This document shows positions 19,606-31,128 of a stretch of 64,000 nucleotides of DNA, one piece after another (position 1 is the first letter of the stretch; each line of letters opens with the position of its first letter). A program made the position numbers and the translations under genes. Where the stretch lies: assembly GCA_954871525.1 (NCBI GenBank), contig OX940864.1:2722001-2786000 (forward strand). Direction: 5' to 3'. The DNA is from Parietaria judaica (taxonomy: Eukaryota; Streptophyta; Magnoliopsida; Rosales; Urticaceae). The notes beneath the pieces were generated by a model that was given only the letters and a program-made list of their open reading frames with translations, was not told where the DNA came from and did no database searches.

Positions 19606-21724
19606 TCAGACCGTTGCGGTGCCTTCAGTGAACTTGGGGTCCTCGCACCGGTAGCGGCCGTCGGGGCCAATTCCGAAACCTTTGGGATCGGCGAAAACGT
19701 TCTCGAGGAGCTGGCTGCGCTGAGGATGGGGGCTCGCGTCGGCGAACTCCACAGCTTCTTCGACCACCTCCTCGATCTTCTTGTCGATGGCCTTCAGATC
19801 TTGCTCGGTCGCTAATTTGTTCTCGTATATGTACTTTTTCAAGGCTGCGATGGGGTCTCTGGCGGCGTATTTTGCCTTCTCAGCTGAAAAAAAAATGAAG
19901 AGAAAGAAAAAACACGATTAATTATAAAAATTAAAAACTTCAAGTTACGTATTAAATAATATATTTTCCATGAGAATCCGAAGACACAGATGTATAATTT
20001 ATGTCCTGCTATAACATTTTTGCTCAGAGATTTAATACAATAAACAGAAAATGAAGCAATGCCATAGATCACGAAGATTAAAATACACGTGATTTGACAT
20101 CCACATTTAGAATTCGCAATATAACGAATTCTAACAATGTAAAAGCGTGTGATAACAAAAACATGGTGACATGAGCAATCTTATTACTCAAAGAGTATAA
20201 ATTCATGAATTAGAACATGGTGATATAATTCATATATTGACCAGCTACAAATAAATTTTAGGATGTAAAATGCACCTATTACCGAGATTCACGAGGGATT
20301 ACTGTCAATTACTCAAAAAAGAACTGACCTGGGTCACGAAGCTCATCCGGGTCAGCCAACGAGTGTCCTCTGAACCGGTACGTCTCGCATTCAACCAATG
20401 TGGGCCCTTCTCCTCTCCTCGCCCTTCCAATTGCCTCCTTAGCAACCTCCCTCACCTTTAGAACGTCCATCCCGTCAACGTGGATACCTGGCATTCCAAA
20501 AGCCGGACCTTTCTTCCAGATCTCTGGATCCGAAGTAGCCCTAATATGCGACATCCCGATCGCCCACAGATTGTTCTCAACCACAAAAACAATGGGCAGC
20601 TTCCACAGAGCCGCCATGTTCAGGCACTCGAAGAACTGCCCGTTGTTACAAGTCCCGTCTCCGAAGAATGCCAGAGTCACTTGATCTGCTCCAGGGTCTT
20701 TCAGCGCCTCACGCCGGTACTTCGAAGCGAACGCCGCTCCGGTGGCCACCGGAATCCCTTCTCCGATGAAGGCAAACCCACCAATCAGATTATGCTCTTT
20801 GGAGAACATGTGCATAGATCCACCCTGGCCCCGGCAGCATCCCGTGGTCTTACCGAAGAGCTCGCTCATCACAGCACGGGAAGGCACGCCCTTGCTCAGG
20901 GCATGCACGTGGTCACGATACGTGCTAACCACGGTGTCGTCCTGCCTCAAAAGCTTGATGAACCCGGTTGAGACGGCTTCTTGCCCGTTGTAGAGGTGAA
21001 CGAACCCGAACATCTTCCCTCGGTAGTACATCTGCGCGCACATGTCCTCGAAGGATCTTCCCAACACCATGTCTTCGTAGAGCTCCAAGCTTTCCTCTCT
21101 GGTGATCATCTGGAGAGAGATTCAATTGCATATATAAACTTCCATAACCAAATAATTTCACAGAAGCCATCACAGATTTAAAACCTAGTTCATTCCGCTG
21201 AGAACCCTTGCATGATATATATACATTACATATATACATATATGCATGAAATGATTATGAAACTCGTTGCTTAAAGGTGTCACTATCACGCTAACAAATT
21301 TGAAAAATGTCAGAAACAACATGCACAACGAAAATTCCCTAACATTTCAGATGATATACACAGGAAAGACAAAAAATTGAGCCTCAAAATCCTCCGATTT
21401 CTCAATTCGAGACCTTCACATTCAAATGCTTCGTCAATCTCAGGATCGCAGTTAACATTCAAATGCTTCGTAAACCGATGAGCAATTTACCAGGTTGGTC
21501 GAAGCCTGGCGCTTCTTCTCCTTGACGACGTCGGAGACGGCGACGACGGCGGATCGTCGGAGAGATCCGGCGCGGCGCAGGTCGGCGGCGCGAGGGGTGA
21601 GGCGGAGCCTGGCGGAGGAGCCGAGGAAGGGGCAGGACTTGGAGATGGCCTGAGTGTCGCTGGATCTGGCGGTGCTGAGGGGCACAACAGGCTGAGCGAA
21701 CCTGGTGGCAGAGAAGGACGCCAT
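19606..21724 (-). CDS. PDH-E1 ALPHA: Pyruvate dehydrogenase E1 alpha, plastid form
   Basis: Three exons (21491-21724, 20329-21109, 19606-19883) flank introns of 381 and 445 bp. The product is 430 residues, close to the usual plastid length. It is the thiamine-diphosphate-dependent alpha subunit of the plastid pyruvate dehydrogenase complex, which makes acetyl-CoA for fatty acid synthesis. The first exon encodes a Ser/Arg/Ala-rich N-terminus with few acids, as expected of a chloroplast transit peptide. The core has [24 protein letters not shown], the ThDP site [20 protein letters not shown] with VENN, and [15 protein letters not shown]. The end, [13 protein letters not shown], matches plastid-type E1-alpha. 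The Arg/Tyr-rich plus-strand frames here are shadows. The 5' leader holds a (GA)n run. No damage is seen. Confidence 0.95.
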
Positions 21725-21753
21725 TGTTGAGGCGATTCAGAGCTCGAAGATGG

Positions 21754-21758
<5 letters not shown>

Positions 21759-21792
<34 letters not shown>
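21759..21792. repeat. (GA)17 microsatellite in 5' leader
   Basis: An uninterrupted GA dinucleotide run lies 35 bp upstream of the PDH E1-alpha start codon, probably in its 5' leader. On the coding strand it reads CT, a common plant 5' UTR feature. Confidence 0.9.
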
Positions 21793-21796
<4 letters not shown>

Positions 21797-21954
21797 GGGA
21801 GTGAAGAAGACGGAGGATTCGAGAGAAGCAGTTTGGAAATACCCGCCTCTAACCCAAACCCAACTAATTCTCACTGCTATTTATTTTCCAGTTATTCGCG
21901 GCACAAATATCAATTTTCTTTCGCAAAATCACGACAAGTTTTAAGTTTTTTTTT

Positions 21955-22085
21955 GGGTTAATGAACGAAATGCCCATTTTGTGTCAAACCTTTTAAAAAA
22001 TTACCCATTGTGTGTATTTTTTACTCTCACAAATGGGCATTTCTTAAAAGGTTTGACACAAAAATGGTCATTTCGTACAATTCCC
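21955..22085. mobile_element. Small foldback MITE
   Basis: A 131-bp inverted repeat has ends GGGTTAATG... and, reversed, GGGAATTGTACG.... Both arms contain ATGCCCATTTTGTGTCAAACC-like sequence with few mismatches and a short spacer. GGG ends resemble Mutator-type MITEs, but the flanks are T-rich and give no convincing target duplication. Confidence 0.65.
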
Positions 22086-23025
22086 ATTCTTTTTTTTTAA
22101 GCCCGATAAAGTAATCCTACTTTAGTATTATTTATATATAAGACATATTTTTTTTTGGGTTTTTTCGTACTTGTCTTATATATAATCTAAAAAAAATTGC
22201 ACTTGATCTAACTAAGAGAATTTAAGATTTAGCGTTACTTTTTGGAAAAGAACTGGTTCTTATGTCGCGAATATCTCTTTGTTACTCTAATACTATTAAA
22301 TGTCAAATTTTATTTAATTAAGATTTTACATGTTCATGCCTGCAAAAAACGAGGGTAACCCGCATTTTAAGTTTTCTCAGGTTTTTTCTTTCGTAAACCG
22401 TTCTGTTTTATAATACATGTAACTCTTCGTTATATCTGTAAAATTGAACTAAAAGGTGGTTCTTGATTTTCGATTGGTAGGACTTTGATCCTTACATGCC
22501 AATGTTTCAAGTGTCTATGGAAACCGCGGGATTTCCATAAGCATGTCGAGTTTTTTTTTTTTAATGTATTACCGCCTAGATTTCGTCGGTAGTTCTACTA
22601 CTTGCAGTTTATGAAAATGCCCATGAATAATCTACAAATAACCCATAACTTATTAACAAATTCATAAAATCGGTGATAAACTCAATTTGCCTTCACAAAA
22701 TTGTTCTTTACATAGATTTTTCGTTCAATTTCTCATATTTTTGTAGCTTATAAATTCATTTACATATAGATTTCATACCGTCTAATTTATCTTACTAAAC
22801 AGTATTCTTTTTTTTTTTTAATCGACCTTCTTCCTCTGCAAGATCCGTCTGCTTGATAAAATAAATAATAAATAACAATTCTTATTATTTTAGTAAGAAT
22901 TTTGCCTAGTTATGACTTCCCATTGTTCTTTTCATCCTTTATATTTCAAAGAATGTGAAATAATTATGGCTTTGTCGTTCACTTACCCTTGAAATATGGC
23001 AAGAAACATCAATAAAATAAAATAT
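22086..23025. other. AT-rich intergenic, nothing recognised
   Basis: I see only poly-T runs and no gene or transposon ends. Confidence 0.55.
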
Positions 23026-23036
23026 AAATGAATCAA

Positions 23037-23242
23037 AAAAAAAAAATTGAAATTGGGTGGCATTATCGGCCAATGTTACAATGCACTCTCGCATTACTAG
23101 ATATATTCAGTGTAAGAACATGTGACATTATTAGCCAAGTTTACATATGTAAAAGGGACACTCATTGTCCTATAGGGTTTGAACCCTTGACCTCTTGAAT
23201 GGAGGTGTAGTGGAGTTATCACTATGCTAAACTTACTTGGTT
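23037..23242 (-). mobile_element. tRNA-derived-type SINE, copy 1
   Basis: On the minus strand it begins near ACCAAGTAAGTTTAGC. It has an A-box-like TAGCATAGTGATAA and a B-box-like GGGTTCAAACCC about 35 bp later, and ends CCACCCAATT plus a T-rich tail. It shares head, B box and tail with copies at 34659-34842 and 58182-58401. The flanks AAATGAATCAA (23026-23036) and AAATAAATCAA (23243-23253) form an 11-bp target duplication with one mismatch. Confidence 0.75.
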
Positions 23243-23305
23243 AAATAAATCAACTATTTCAAATGGAAAAAAGTGTAGTATAACGATAGAATATACGTAT
23301 AGTAC

Positions 23306-23306
<1 letters not shown>

Positions 23307-23358
<52 letters not shown>
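23307..23358. repeat. (ATT)n microsatellite
   Basis: About 17 TTA/ATT units in a row. Confidence 0.95.
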
Positions 23359-24193
23359 CTATTATATTTCTCTTTTTCATATTTGTACAACATATTTCTT
23401 ATACCAAGGAGCCTCGTAATTTCAGTTCTACTAAGAGAAAAAACTAAGTTCTGTGAATTGTATTTTAATTCCGTGAAAATTGGAGACATTCTTGGAAATA
23501 TGTTCTTAACATTTGTTCATAACTATTTTGGAAATATGTTCATACAATAATGAGAACCTAATAATATCCCTTATTTATAATTATATGGAGTTTTTGCCTT
23601 TTTTGGCTCGACGAAGAATAGATCATTTTCTTCGAAGATATCGTGTCGTGAATATATTGTCTTGTGTCAGAAAGGAGAAACAGTGAGTTATAATTTATTT
23701 ATTTAGTTGTATGGAATTATGGATTGTGGTCAATTCAAAAGGATGTTTGTGACATGTGGATGAAAATGAGTCCCAACGTATCAAATGGATCAGACCAAAT
23801 ATATATTATACACGTCAAATTTATATAAATTCCTATTTGAATTATTGGACTCCAAAGGAAATAAATTATGCAGTACAGTACATATAAATTATAGAGTAAT
23901 GTTTTAGAGTATGAATTACTAATGTACATCTAATTAATGAGATTAAATTTGTCTTTTTTATCTTTTTAAATTGTAAAAATGCATGAAGAAAACAAACAAA
24001 AAATTGCCAGGCATGTTGGACAGCTCAGCATGAACTCCAATAAATTTGCCAAAGGTGTCAATCTACTGCAACATAAATTCTCAACTTTAATTAATGATTT
24101 TTATTCACATTTTTCAACAAACAAATTAGATTTTAATAAAGTAAATGAATTAAAATAGAATAGCTAGAATACAAAATAAATATGATATACGGA
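23359..24193. other. AT-rich intergenic, nothing recognised
   Basis: I see no gene or repeat boundary in this stretch. Confidence 0.5.
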
Positions 24194-24201
24194 GTTAAAA
24201 C

Positions 24202-25170
24202 TAGAGGTGTCAATTGGGCCAGGCCGGGCCAAGCCCATCCGCCTCGACTCGTAAAAAAAGCGGGTTTGTCCCACCCCGCCCCGTTTTTTTTTTTTTTTTT
24301 TGTGAGCTGAGCTAGGCCCGCCCCTATCAAACGGGTCGGGCTGGTTATGTTTTCCTAGGCCCGCCCCGCCCCGTCTAAAAGCCCGCCCCCCGCCCGAATC
24401 CCTCATAAACCCACCCCGTGGCCAACCCGCTTCGCCTCGTTTAAAAGCCCACATAAATCACATTTTTATATAAAAAAAAATATTAAGTTGTGATATTAAT
24501 ATTAATGAAAATATAAAAATTATCTTTATATTAAACCATTCATTACTTTATTTGTTGTATATATTCTATATAATTTTTAAAATTTTCAGTTAAACAATTT
24601 CAACTTCATTAATCAATTTCAAAATTCGCTAATCGATTTGAATTTTTTTGTTTTATAACTAGAGTTTTGGTATACTATAATATATAATTTCTAAGAATGT
24701 GTTTGAATTTCCAAGTATGTGATTGAATCTTATTTGCATTATGTTACTAGACTTTCAAAATGAGAATTCGAATATCGAGCAAATACAAAAATATTAAAGG
24801 TATTATTGTTCATTACTCTATTCATTATCTTCAATGTTTCTATTAATTTTAATTTGTATTGAATTTCATTATACTTTCCACTCAAAGATGTAAATCATTA
24901 TTACATATCAACCCGGAAAAATCCAACCCGTTTTAGTTTGTGAAAAACCCACTAAATTCAACCCGTAAAAGCCCACAAATTTCGACTCTTAAAAAGCCCG
25001 CCCCGCCCCATAACATTGTGGGTTCGGGTTCATTGGCCGGGGTGGGCCTTGATGGCTCTTTCAAAACCCGCCCCGCCCCGCACATTGAACTGGGCGGGTC
25101 AAGCCTGGTTGACCCGCCCCGTTTAACATGTGAGCCGGCCCGGCCCAGCCCAGCCCACTTGACACCTCTA
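24202..25170. mobile_element. Non-autonomous hAT-type element, 969 bp
   Basis: The element begins TAGAGGTGTCAA and ends TTGACACCTCTA. It is flanked by a perfect 8-bp target duplication, GTTAAAAC (24194-24201 and 25171-25178), the size made by hAT transposases. Subterminal blocks of about 150-250 bp on each side are packed with CCCGCCCCG and GGGC-type motifs, which may be transposase binding sites. The centre is AT-rich and codes for nothing recognisable. Confidence 0.88.
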
Positions 25171-25273
25171 GTTAAAACTATGGGACATAAAATAACAAAA
25201 TCTCCCATTCATTTATATACTTGTATCTAAGCAAACTACTAGCCAAAAGAAAGGGCCTTTCCTGAATCAACTA

Positions 25274-25453
25274 GGCGTTTTCTCTTTATAGTGTCGTTTC
25301 TTCTTTTACATGTCGTTTCTTTAAATTTTTGTCGGCGTTTTCTCTTTATAGTGTCGTTTCTTCCTTTACATGTCGTTTCTTTAAATTTTTGTCGGCGTTT
25401 TCTCTTTATAGTGTCGTTTCTTCCTTTACATGTCGTTTCTTTAAATTGTTGTC
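25274..25453. repeat. Three 60-bp tandem repeats rich in TGTCGTTT
   Basis: Units start at 25274, 25334 and 25394 and are almost identical. Each has two TGTCGTTT octamers, and a seventh follows at 25450-25457. The translated frames across it are by-products. Confidence 0.92.
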
Positions 25454-26094
25454 GTTTCATGGGTTTTTGGCAGCTTGTACTTCTGTACTCGCAACTCACA
25501 CATTTCTGGTTGGAGTGAACATCTGGGATTGTTTTTGCACTGTTTCTCAAACTCCACATACAAACACAGTGCCCAATTCAAAACCGATGCCATTTTTGTT
25601 TTTACGATGACGGCTTGCAGAGACAATGTTTCACGTTCCGATTGCTTCAAAGAACTCGTGTATTATTGTTGGATTGCTTCAACGATTTTTTTATTACTAA
25701 TCCTTCGTAGTTCTCTGAATACAAAATTCCAGAATCTGTTACCCGGATTCCTGTTGAAACCCCGAAATTCTGACTCAAACCATCAATCTCCTTATAAAAA
25801 ATAATTCCAACAATCCGATTTCCAGAAAAGAAACCCTGAAAATATTCAAATGAACGACAGGGATTGGGGATGCATATAAAAACAACCAAACCAGTTATAT
25901 AGAAATTTAAAAACGAATTATATGTAGAAAAAAGCGGGCGCAATCAACAACAAAATTTCGAATAAAGTAAGTATTCAAATTACAAAAAGCCCTCTTCACT
26001 AGCACATTTTTTCTAAGAACGACAAACCCGAGGTATGCAATGATGTGATCGGAGAATCATATCGAAAATAACTAAACCCGGCAGAAAGGCGAAC
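25454..26094. other. Downstream of the P1 gene, nothing recognised
   Basis: Frames of up to 109 codons overlap on both strands here with no recognisable domain. The 100 bases before 26095 are probably the 3' UTR of the P1 gene. Confidence 0.5.
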
Positions 26095-27297
26095 CTAATC
26101 GAATAGACTGAAACCCATGTCGTCGTCGCTCTCTTCCTTTGGCTCTTCCTGTAAACAAAAAACATTATCAATCAGAAAACACTATCAACTGCATTTAATT
26201 TAAGAGAAACTTGCAACAATCCACCTAATATTTAATTCAATTTGCACTTTGCACAAAAACTTTGTTTTAGTTAGTGCATAGTGTTCCATGAATTTTTCAT
26301 CTGTGATAAATTGCCCCATAAATGAAGATTCAAGGAAGCAAAGTTCATCACAACAAAATTCAAGAGACAAATGCCACCAATATCTTTATTTAAAAGTGTC
26401 CCCCTATCTTAATCGAATTCCAGTTTCTAAGAAAACAAAGAGGATTTCTTGTCTCACCTTCTTCTCCACTGGAGCAGGAGTGGCGGCAGCACCGCCTCCA
26501 CCGGAGGCCGCTACCGGAGCGGCAGCAACGGCAGCACCGCCACCACCGGCGCCGGCGCTTGCAATGAGTTCATCAATGTTGCGCTTCTCCGCAAGCTTGG
26601 CAAACAAGCTAGCCCAGTATGACTCAACCTTGATGTTGGCAGCTTTCACCAAAGTGTCGATTTTGTCGGCCTGTGAGAACAGCGATGAAAACGAACTCTT
26701 TTAATTTTCATCATGTTTAGGACTTCAAAAGCCCACTCCCCAATAATAAATCAAGAGTTTAACCAATCACTAGAAGGATAAACTGTTGAGTTGTGAAGCC
26801 TATGTTTCCGAAGACAAAATGAAGACCGGACGGGTTTAATTAAAGGCTTTATCGACAAAGGGTACTTTAGGTATTCACATGTATTTTTTGGACTTGCCCC
26901 GAGTTTTGTTATATACACTCGGGTGCCGTTGTTTTGTTTTCAAGAGTGCGAGATAGCGAACCAGTGCGCGATTAAACTCAAACTGTTCTTCCAATCACAA
27001 ATTCCATTTCTGAATCGGAGATTACGGTCTAATCCTAACATAAACCTTAAACCATAAATATAAAATGAAATGATTAAGCGAATTCTGCGTTTAAATAAAT
27101 TAAAATAAAACTATCACTGATAATCAATCAAGAGTTTCTATTCTATACTTCCAAGATAACAATGAGGAATTTAATAAAGTAATCCACCAACTTACACCAC
27201 ATTTCTAAGCATAACAGAGAATCATTACCGTGACGGAAATTCCATCATCCTGAAGGATCATGACGGCGTAAGAGCACGCAAGTTCTCCGAGCGACAT
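26095..27297 (-). CDS. RPP1: 60S acidic ribosomal protein P1
   Basis: Three exons (27229-27297, 26458-26670, 26095-26148) give a 111-residue protein, the normal P1 length. P1 forms heterodimers with P2 on the P0 stalk of the large ribosomal subunit and recruits elongation factors. The sequence shows an N-terminal helical dimerisation domain ([38 protein letters not shown]). An Ala/Gly-rich flexible hinge (about residues 60-85) and the universal acidic tail [12 protein letters not shown] follow. All junctions are GT-AG, with exons joined in phase 0. The intron between exons 1 and 2 is 558 bp. The upstream region has the usual ribosomal-protein promoter motifs. Confidence 0.96.
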
Positions 27298-27473
27298 CGT
27301 TTCTCTCTGCCCAAAATAAAAAACGAACGAAATGGAGAACGAATTTCGGGTAATCGAAAGAGGAACACACGAACTCCATTGAGATCGGAGATGGAATCGT
27401 ACCTGAGGAAGACGAGAAGTGGTGATTCGGTGGCTGTGGTGTATCGCCGCGAGAACTCTGTGTTGAGTTTTTC

Positions 27474-27557
27474 TAGGGTTTCGTCGCTCGAAGGTTTTGT
27501 ACGAGACGAGAGAGAACTCGAAAGTGGGCTTTGCTTTGGGCCAGAACGAACTGGGCT
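27474..27557 (-). promoter_or_regulatory. Telo-box and site II motifs of the P1 promoter
   Basis: AAACCCTA (telo-box, minus strand) lies at 27474-27481. TGGGCT/TGGGCC site II motifs are at 27525-27530, 27537-27542 and 27552-27557, all within 180-260 bp of the P1 start codon. This pairing is typical of plant ribosomal-protein and other growth-linked gene promoters (site II being bound by TCP factors). Confidence 0.75.
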
Positions 27558-27599
27558 TCGATGAAGGTCGAGTTGCGACTTCAGCCAGGAGAGAGATAA

Positions 27600-28309
27600 A
27601 GGTCCGGATTTTTTTTAATTTTTTTTTTTTGAATAAATAGGATAATAAAAAAATCCCGGACCCGGATCAGTCCGGGACCCTGTTTTTTTTTTTAATCTCT
27701 AGTCCAAGTTTCTTTGACTATAAATTTACAACATTAACTGGCGTATCCTCTTTGTGTAAATTTAGCTAATATGTCACTAATGCGATACTGCATTGTAACT
27801 TTGGTCTACATAAATATATAAATATCATGGGGTGTCTTGTACTTTTTTGCTTCTTAAAAAAAACTATATGTAAGGAAATTCTACGAAATACTCATTTTTT
27901 GCACAATTATTTTCTTAAATTATCTATTGTATGTATTAAAATGGGTAGTTTAAAAAAAATGATCTATAGGGGTCCACAGAAATACAATGACCCCTCTGTT
28001 AAAAAAAAAACTTGTGAAAAGTGAGAATTACATAGCTACTTATCACCGTGTGATAGCTAAAAAAATAAGGGTAATTGAAATTTGATAATTTGACGTGACA
28101 AAGATTATCAAAATTTGTAGCATATGACTAAATTATTCATTAGTTAGATTGATAAGATTGGTACATGTAGTTCATTGAATCATGATCCAAATATATGTAT
28201 GCTTTGATTTTATTCATGCATCTTGATAACGCTAGCTAAGTTAACATCACCTTTTACAACTTACAAGTACAATCATACAATATTTTGTCAAATAAAATCA
28301 ACGATATAC

Positions 28310-28345
<36 letters not shown>

Positions 28346-28524
28346 TAAGCTTCTGTCAATTGAGAAATTTGAATATTTTGTGCATGTTGAGAGATCTGAA
28401 TATAATCGGGTGGAGAAGTATCAGCCCACTTGAATCATATAATAAAATACATCATGACCATGAGCAATGAATTGACAATTTGAAACAAAACAACTCTGCA
28501 TTTGGAAAAAAATGAATTCACCAT
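27600..28524. other. AT-rich intergenic with a small inverted repeat
   Basis: GGTCCGGATTTTTTT (from 27600) and AAAAAAATCCCGGACC (to about 27663) form an imperfect short inverted repeat, perhaps a tiny MITE. A (TA)n run lies near 28306-28345. No gene is seen. Confidence 0.5.
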
Positions 28525-28998
28525 TGTTATGCGTATTTTCTGGAGCCTAGAAAAATTAAGGCCCAAACCAAAAAAGCGCATCAAAAAGGCCCAAAACAAA
28601 TAAAGCCCAATAAATCAACTTTTACCCGCATTGGAAAGTCAACCCGAACCGGTCAAAAAAGTCAACGGGCTTAAACCCGGAAAGTCAACCGACAAGGTCA
28701 ACAGACAGGACCCAAAAAAGCCAACGGACACAAACTCGGAAAGTCAACAGGATCGACAAAGTCAACGGAATTGACCTAGAAAAGTCAACGGCCCCGAACC
28801 CGGAAAGTCAACAGACGCGACCCATAAAAGTCAACGGACCCAAAACCTAAAAGTCAACAAAAAGTCAACCCGAACTCGCTCGGGATATATCGACTCGGTC
28901 CGACTTAAAAAACATGCGTTCGGGGCGTGCCGCGCGCCTTGAGGCAAAAAACATGCCTTCAGGGCGCGCCGCGCGCCCCAAAGCCTAAAAAAAAAAAA

Positions 28999-29035
28999 CA
29001 TGCCTTCGGGGCGCGCCGCGCGCCCCGAAGGCATG
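28999..29035. repeat. Near-perfect 37-bp GC-rich palindrome
   Basis: CATGCCTTCGGGGCGCG and its reverse complement flank a 3-base centre. Two related GC-rich blocks lie just upstream (about 28917-28982). The hairpin sits about 20 bp upstream of the LTR's TATA box. Confidence 0.85.
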
Positions 29036-29055
29036 AAATCGAACCCTCCACCCTC

Positions 29056-29063
29056 TATAAATA
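29056..29063 (+). promoter_or_regulatory. TATA box of the solo LTR
   Basis: TATAAATA is followed by ACGAGGG. It resembles the LTR promoter of plant retrotransposons and could start transcription rightward. Confidence 0.65.
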
Positions 29064-29772
29064 CGAGGGCACCCCCGTCACAATCGGCAAGCACTCCCGA
29101 AGCCAAAAAACCTATGTTTCCCGTTTATTCATAAATTCCGACTCAAATACTCGACTAATGTTGAGCTTCGGAGCGGGCGACAGAGGACCCCCCCTCTGTT
29201 CCCCTTCGGAGTTCACGTTTTTCTACTCTTTTTACAGGAACGGAGGCAGGTTATACAGGGAAGATTTCCGGCCTATCAAGACCGAAGATCAAGCTTCAAA
29301 GCCCATTCCGACCGTCAAGCGGGAGTTGGGCCCGGCCCAAAATCAAGACCTGGGCCGCATTCAAGTTAATCAAATTTTAGGCATTAACAACCATTTTAGA
29401 CAGTCTAAACATAAACACATAAAAATCTTATACACCAATAAGAGATGGCGGATTATTAATAGATCTTTGAGAAACGCACTAAACAAATAAATAAATAGTA
29501 ATCTAATTATGTTTATGTGATTCGTACTATAGAGTTTGGACTTCAAAATTATATATGTAATATTATAGTGAGATTTTATGTGTTTAGTGAGGTTACTTCG
29601 ATCGGATTTTCACTTCATATATTGTTCATTTCCAGCCTAAGAGTTATCTTTATCATTGCACACTCTAAGATGTTTTAATTTAATAGTCTTAGAATATATT
29701 TCTAATGTTATAAATAGAACATAAAAAAGGCAAATCATGTTAACAGACATGTTACTTCTGTTGGACTTCTAA

Positions 29773-31121
29773 CGAAGGATCTAAATTTCGCGATAATCGA
29801 GCGATTAATCGCTGAAAACCACTTCTCGGTAACTTATCTCCTCTAATCGTTGTCGTTTTATACTTATCGCGATTTTTCGATTCGAAAAGCAAGTCACTTA
29901 TTGAGTAAAGTTTTCAAGTGTATTTTTTGAAAAGCTTGTTACTTTTCGGTCAAAAACGATAAGTCAACCCCAGTATAATTTTTTCTTTTTCGCGGCAAAA
30001 GTTCCAATTTCTTTTAATTTTGGAATTTAAAGGTATTTTTAGGGTTTTTTTAGTGGATCTTGAGTGTTTTGAAGTTTAAATGTTGTATATGTATGAATCA
30101 TGTCAAATTTTCACAATTTTATTCTATATTTCATATAGTTACATAGAAAGCTATTAGGTTGAATGAAAGTTCAAGTTTGAGTTTCATGATACTTTGATTG
30201 TACATTTTAGGTTTTGAATCAAATGTTATTGTTGAATTTGATTTTTTAGGTTTATTAAGGAATATGGATGAATAATAATAGTTTGTGTGATTTTTGTTTT
30301 GTTTTGTTCTTGTTTTTTTTTTTTTTGCAGATTTGGGGTGATTTTTGTTTGTTCGAATTGTTATATAGTTGCGGTAAAAGTATTTATTTTTTGGAAATTG
30401 TTGAACTTGAGCAATATTTTAAATATTTTTAATGTAATTTCATTGTTTAACAATATATATAATTAGGAAACTGTGAGTTTGACATTTTTTTTTGCAACTT
30501 GACATTTTCCCGAATTGTCCAATTATTGCGGCAAAAGTACATATATTTCAGAAATTGGTTAATTGAGCTAGTTAATCGACTTTTATGGTGTAATTTTATT
30601 TTATAATATTGTATATAATTCATAAATTGTGTGGTTGACATAATTTGTTTTGTAGTTTGACGTTTTCCAACTATTGAGGCAAAAGTACATATTTTTAGGA
30701 AATTGGTTAAATTGAGCTAGTTCTTCAATTTTTTTGATACAACTTCAAGTGGGCAGATTTTATATAATTAACAATTGGTGATTTAAAATATTTTATTTTA
30801 GTAAAATATGACTTTGACTCTTTCCAAAATTTATCGAATAAGCATATTTTATGTAATAGTAAATAACTAAAGAGAGCGTTTTGACTTACAAGTTACAACT
30901 TATAATTTGTAAATAATAATTGTTATTATAATTTATTTATTTTATAGGTTTTCCATCGATAAATCCATCGATAACCGATTAATCCATCGATAAGTTCGAT
31001 AAGTTTCGATAACGGCAAAAGATAATTTTTATAGGTTTTCCATCGATAAATCCATCGGTAAACGATTACTCCGTCGATAACGACAAACGATTTTTCGGCA
31101 AAAACGGCATTCAAATCCTTG
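29773..31121. mobile_element. Possible non-autonomous DNA transposon, 1.35 kb
   Basis: Its ends are related in inverted orientation: CGAAGGATCTAAAT on the left and, reversed, CAAGGATTTGAAT on the right. The flanks share CTTCTAA (29766-29772 and 31122-31128), giving a 7-bp duplication, or 8 bp with one mismatch. The right part has repeated ATCCATCGATAA motifs (about 30955-31080). No coding region is seen. The superfamily is uncertain; hAT is possible. Confidence 0.55.
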
Positions 31122-31128
31122 CTTCTAA

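Larger units (their letters stand above)
28525..29389 (+). mobile_element. Solo LTR, 865 bp, with target duplication
   Basis: It begins TGTTATGCG and ends GCATTAACA, and is flanked by a perfect 5-bp duplication ACCAT (28520-28524 and 29390-29394). There is no internal coding sequence, so it looks like the product of LTR-LTR recombination. It contains a TATA box, a string of AAAGTCAAC motifs (about 28635-28880), and GC-rich palindromic blocks (about 28917-29035). A 187-codon frame crossing its end is not a gene. Orientation is inferred from the TATA box. Confidence 0.85.

Noticed and set aside
20480..20971. 163-codon plus-strand frame
   Set aside because: Shadow of the PDH E1-alpha exon 2 on the opposite strand.
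23160..23235. tRNA gene
   Set aside because: A/B-box-like motifs are present, but the cloverleaf cannot be formed and the same head occurs in two other SINE copies.
26288..26704. 138-codon plus-strand frame with Ala/Pro runs
   Set aside because: Opposite-strand shadow of the P1 hinge exon.
27379..27564. 61-codon plus-strand frame upstream of P1
   Set aside because: It overlaps the telo-box/site II promoter and has no recognised domain.
28927..29490. 187-codon plus-strand frame
   Set aside because: It spans GC-rich palindromes and the end of the solo LTR and continues into unrelated flank.
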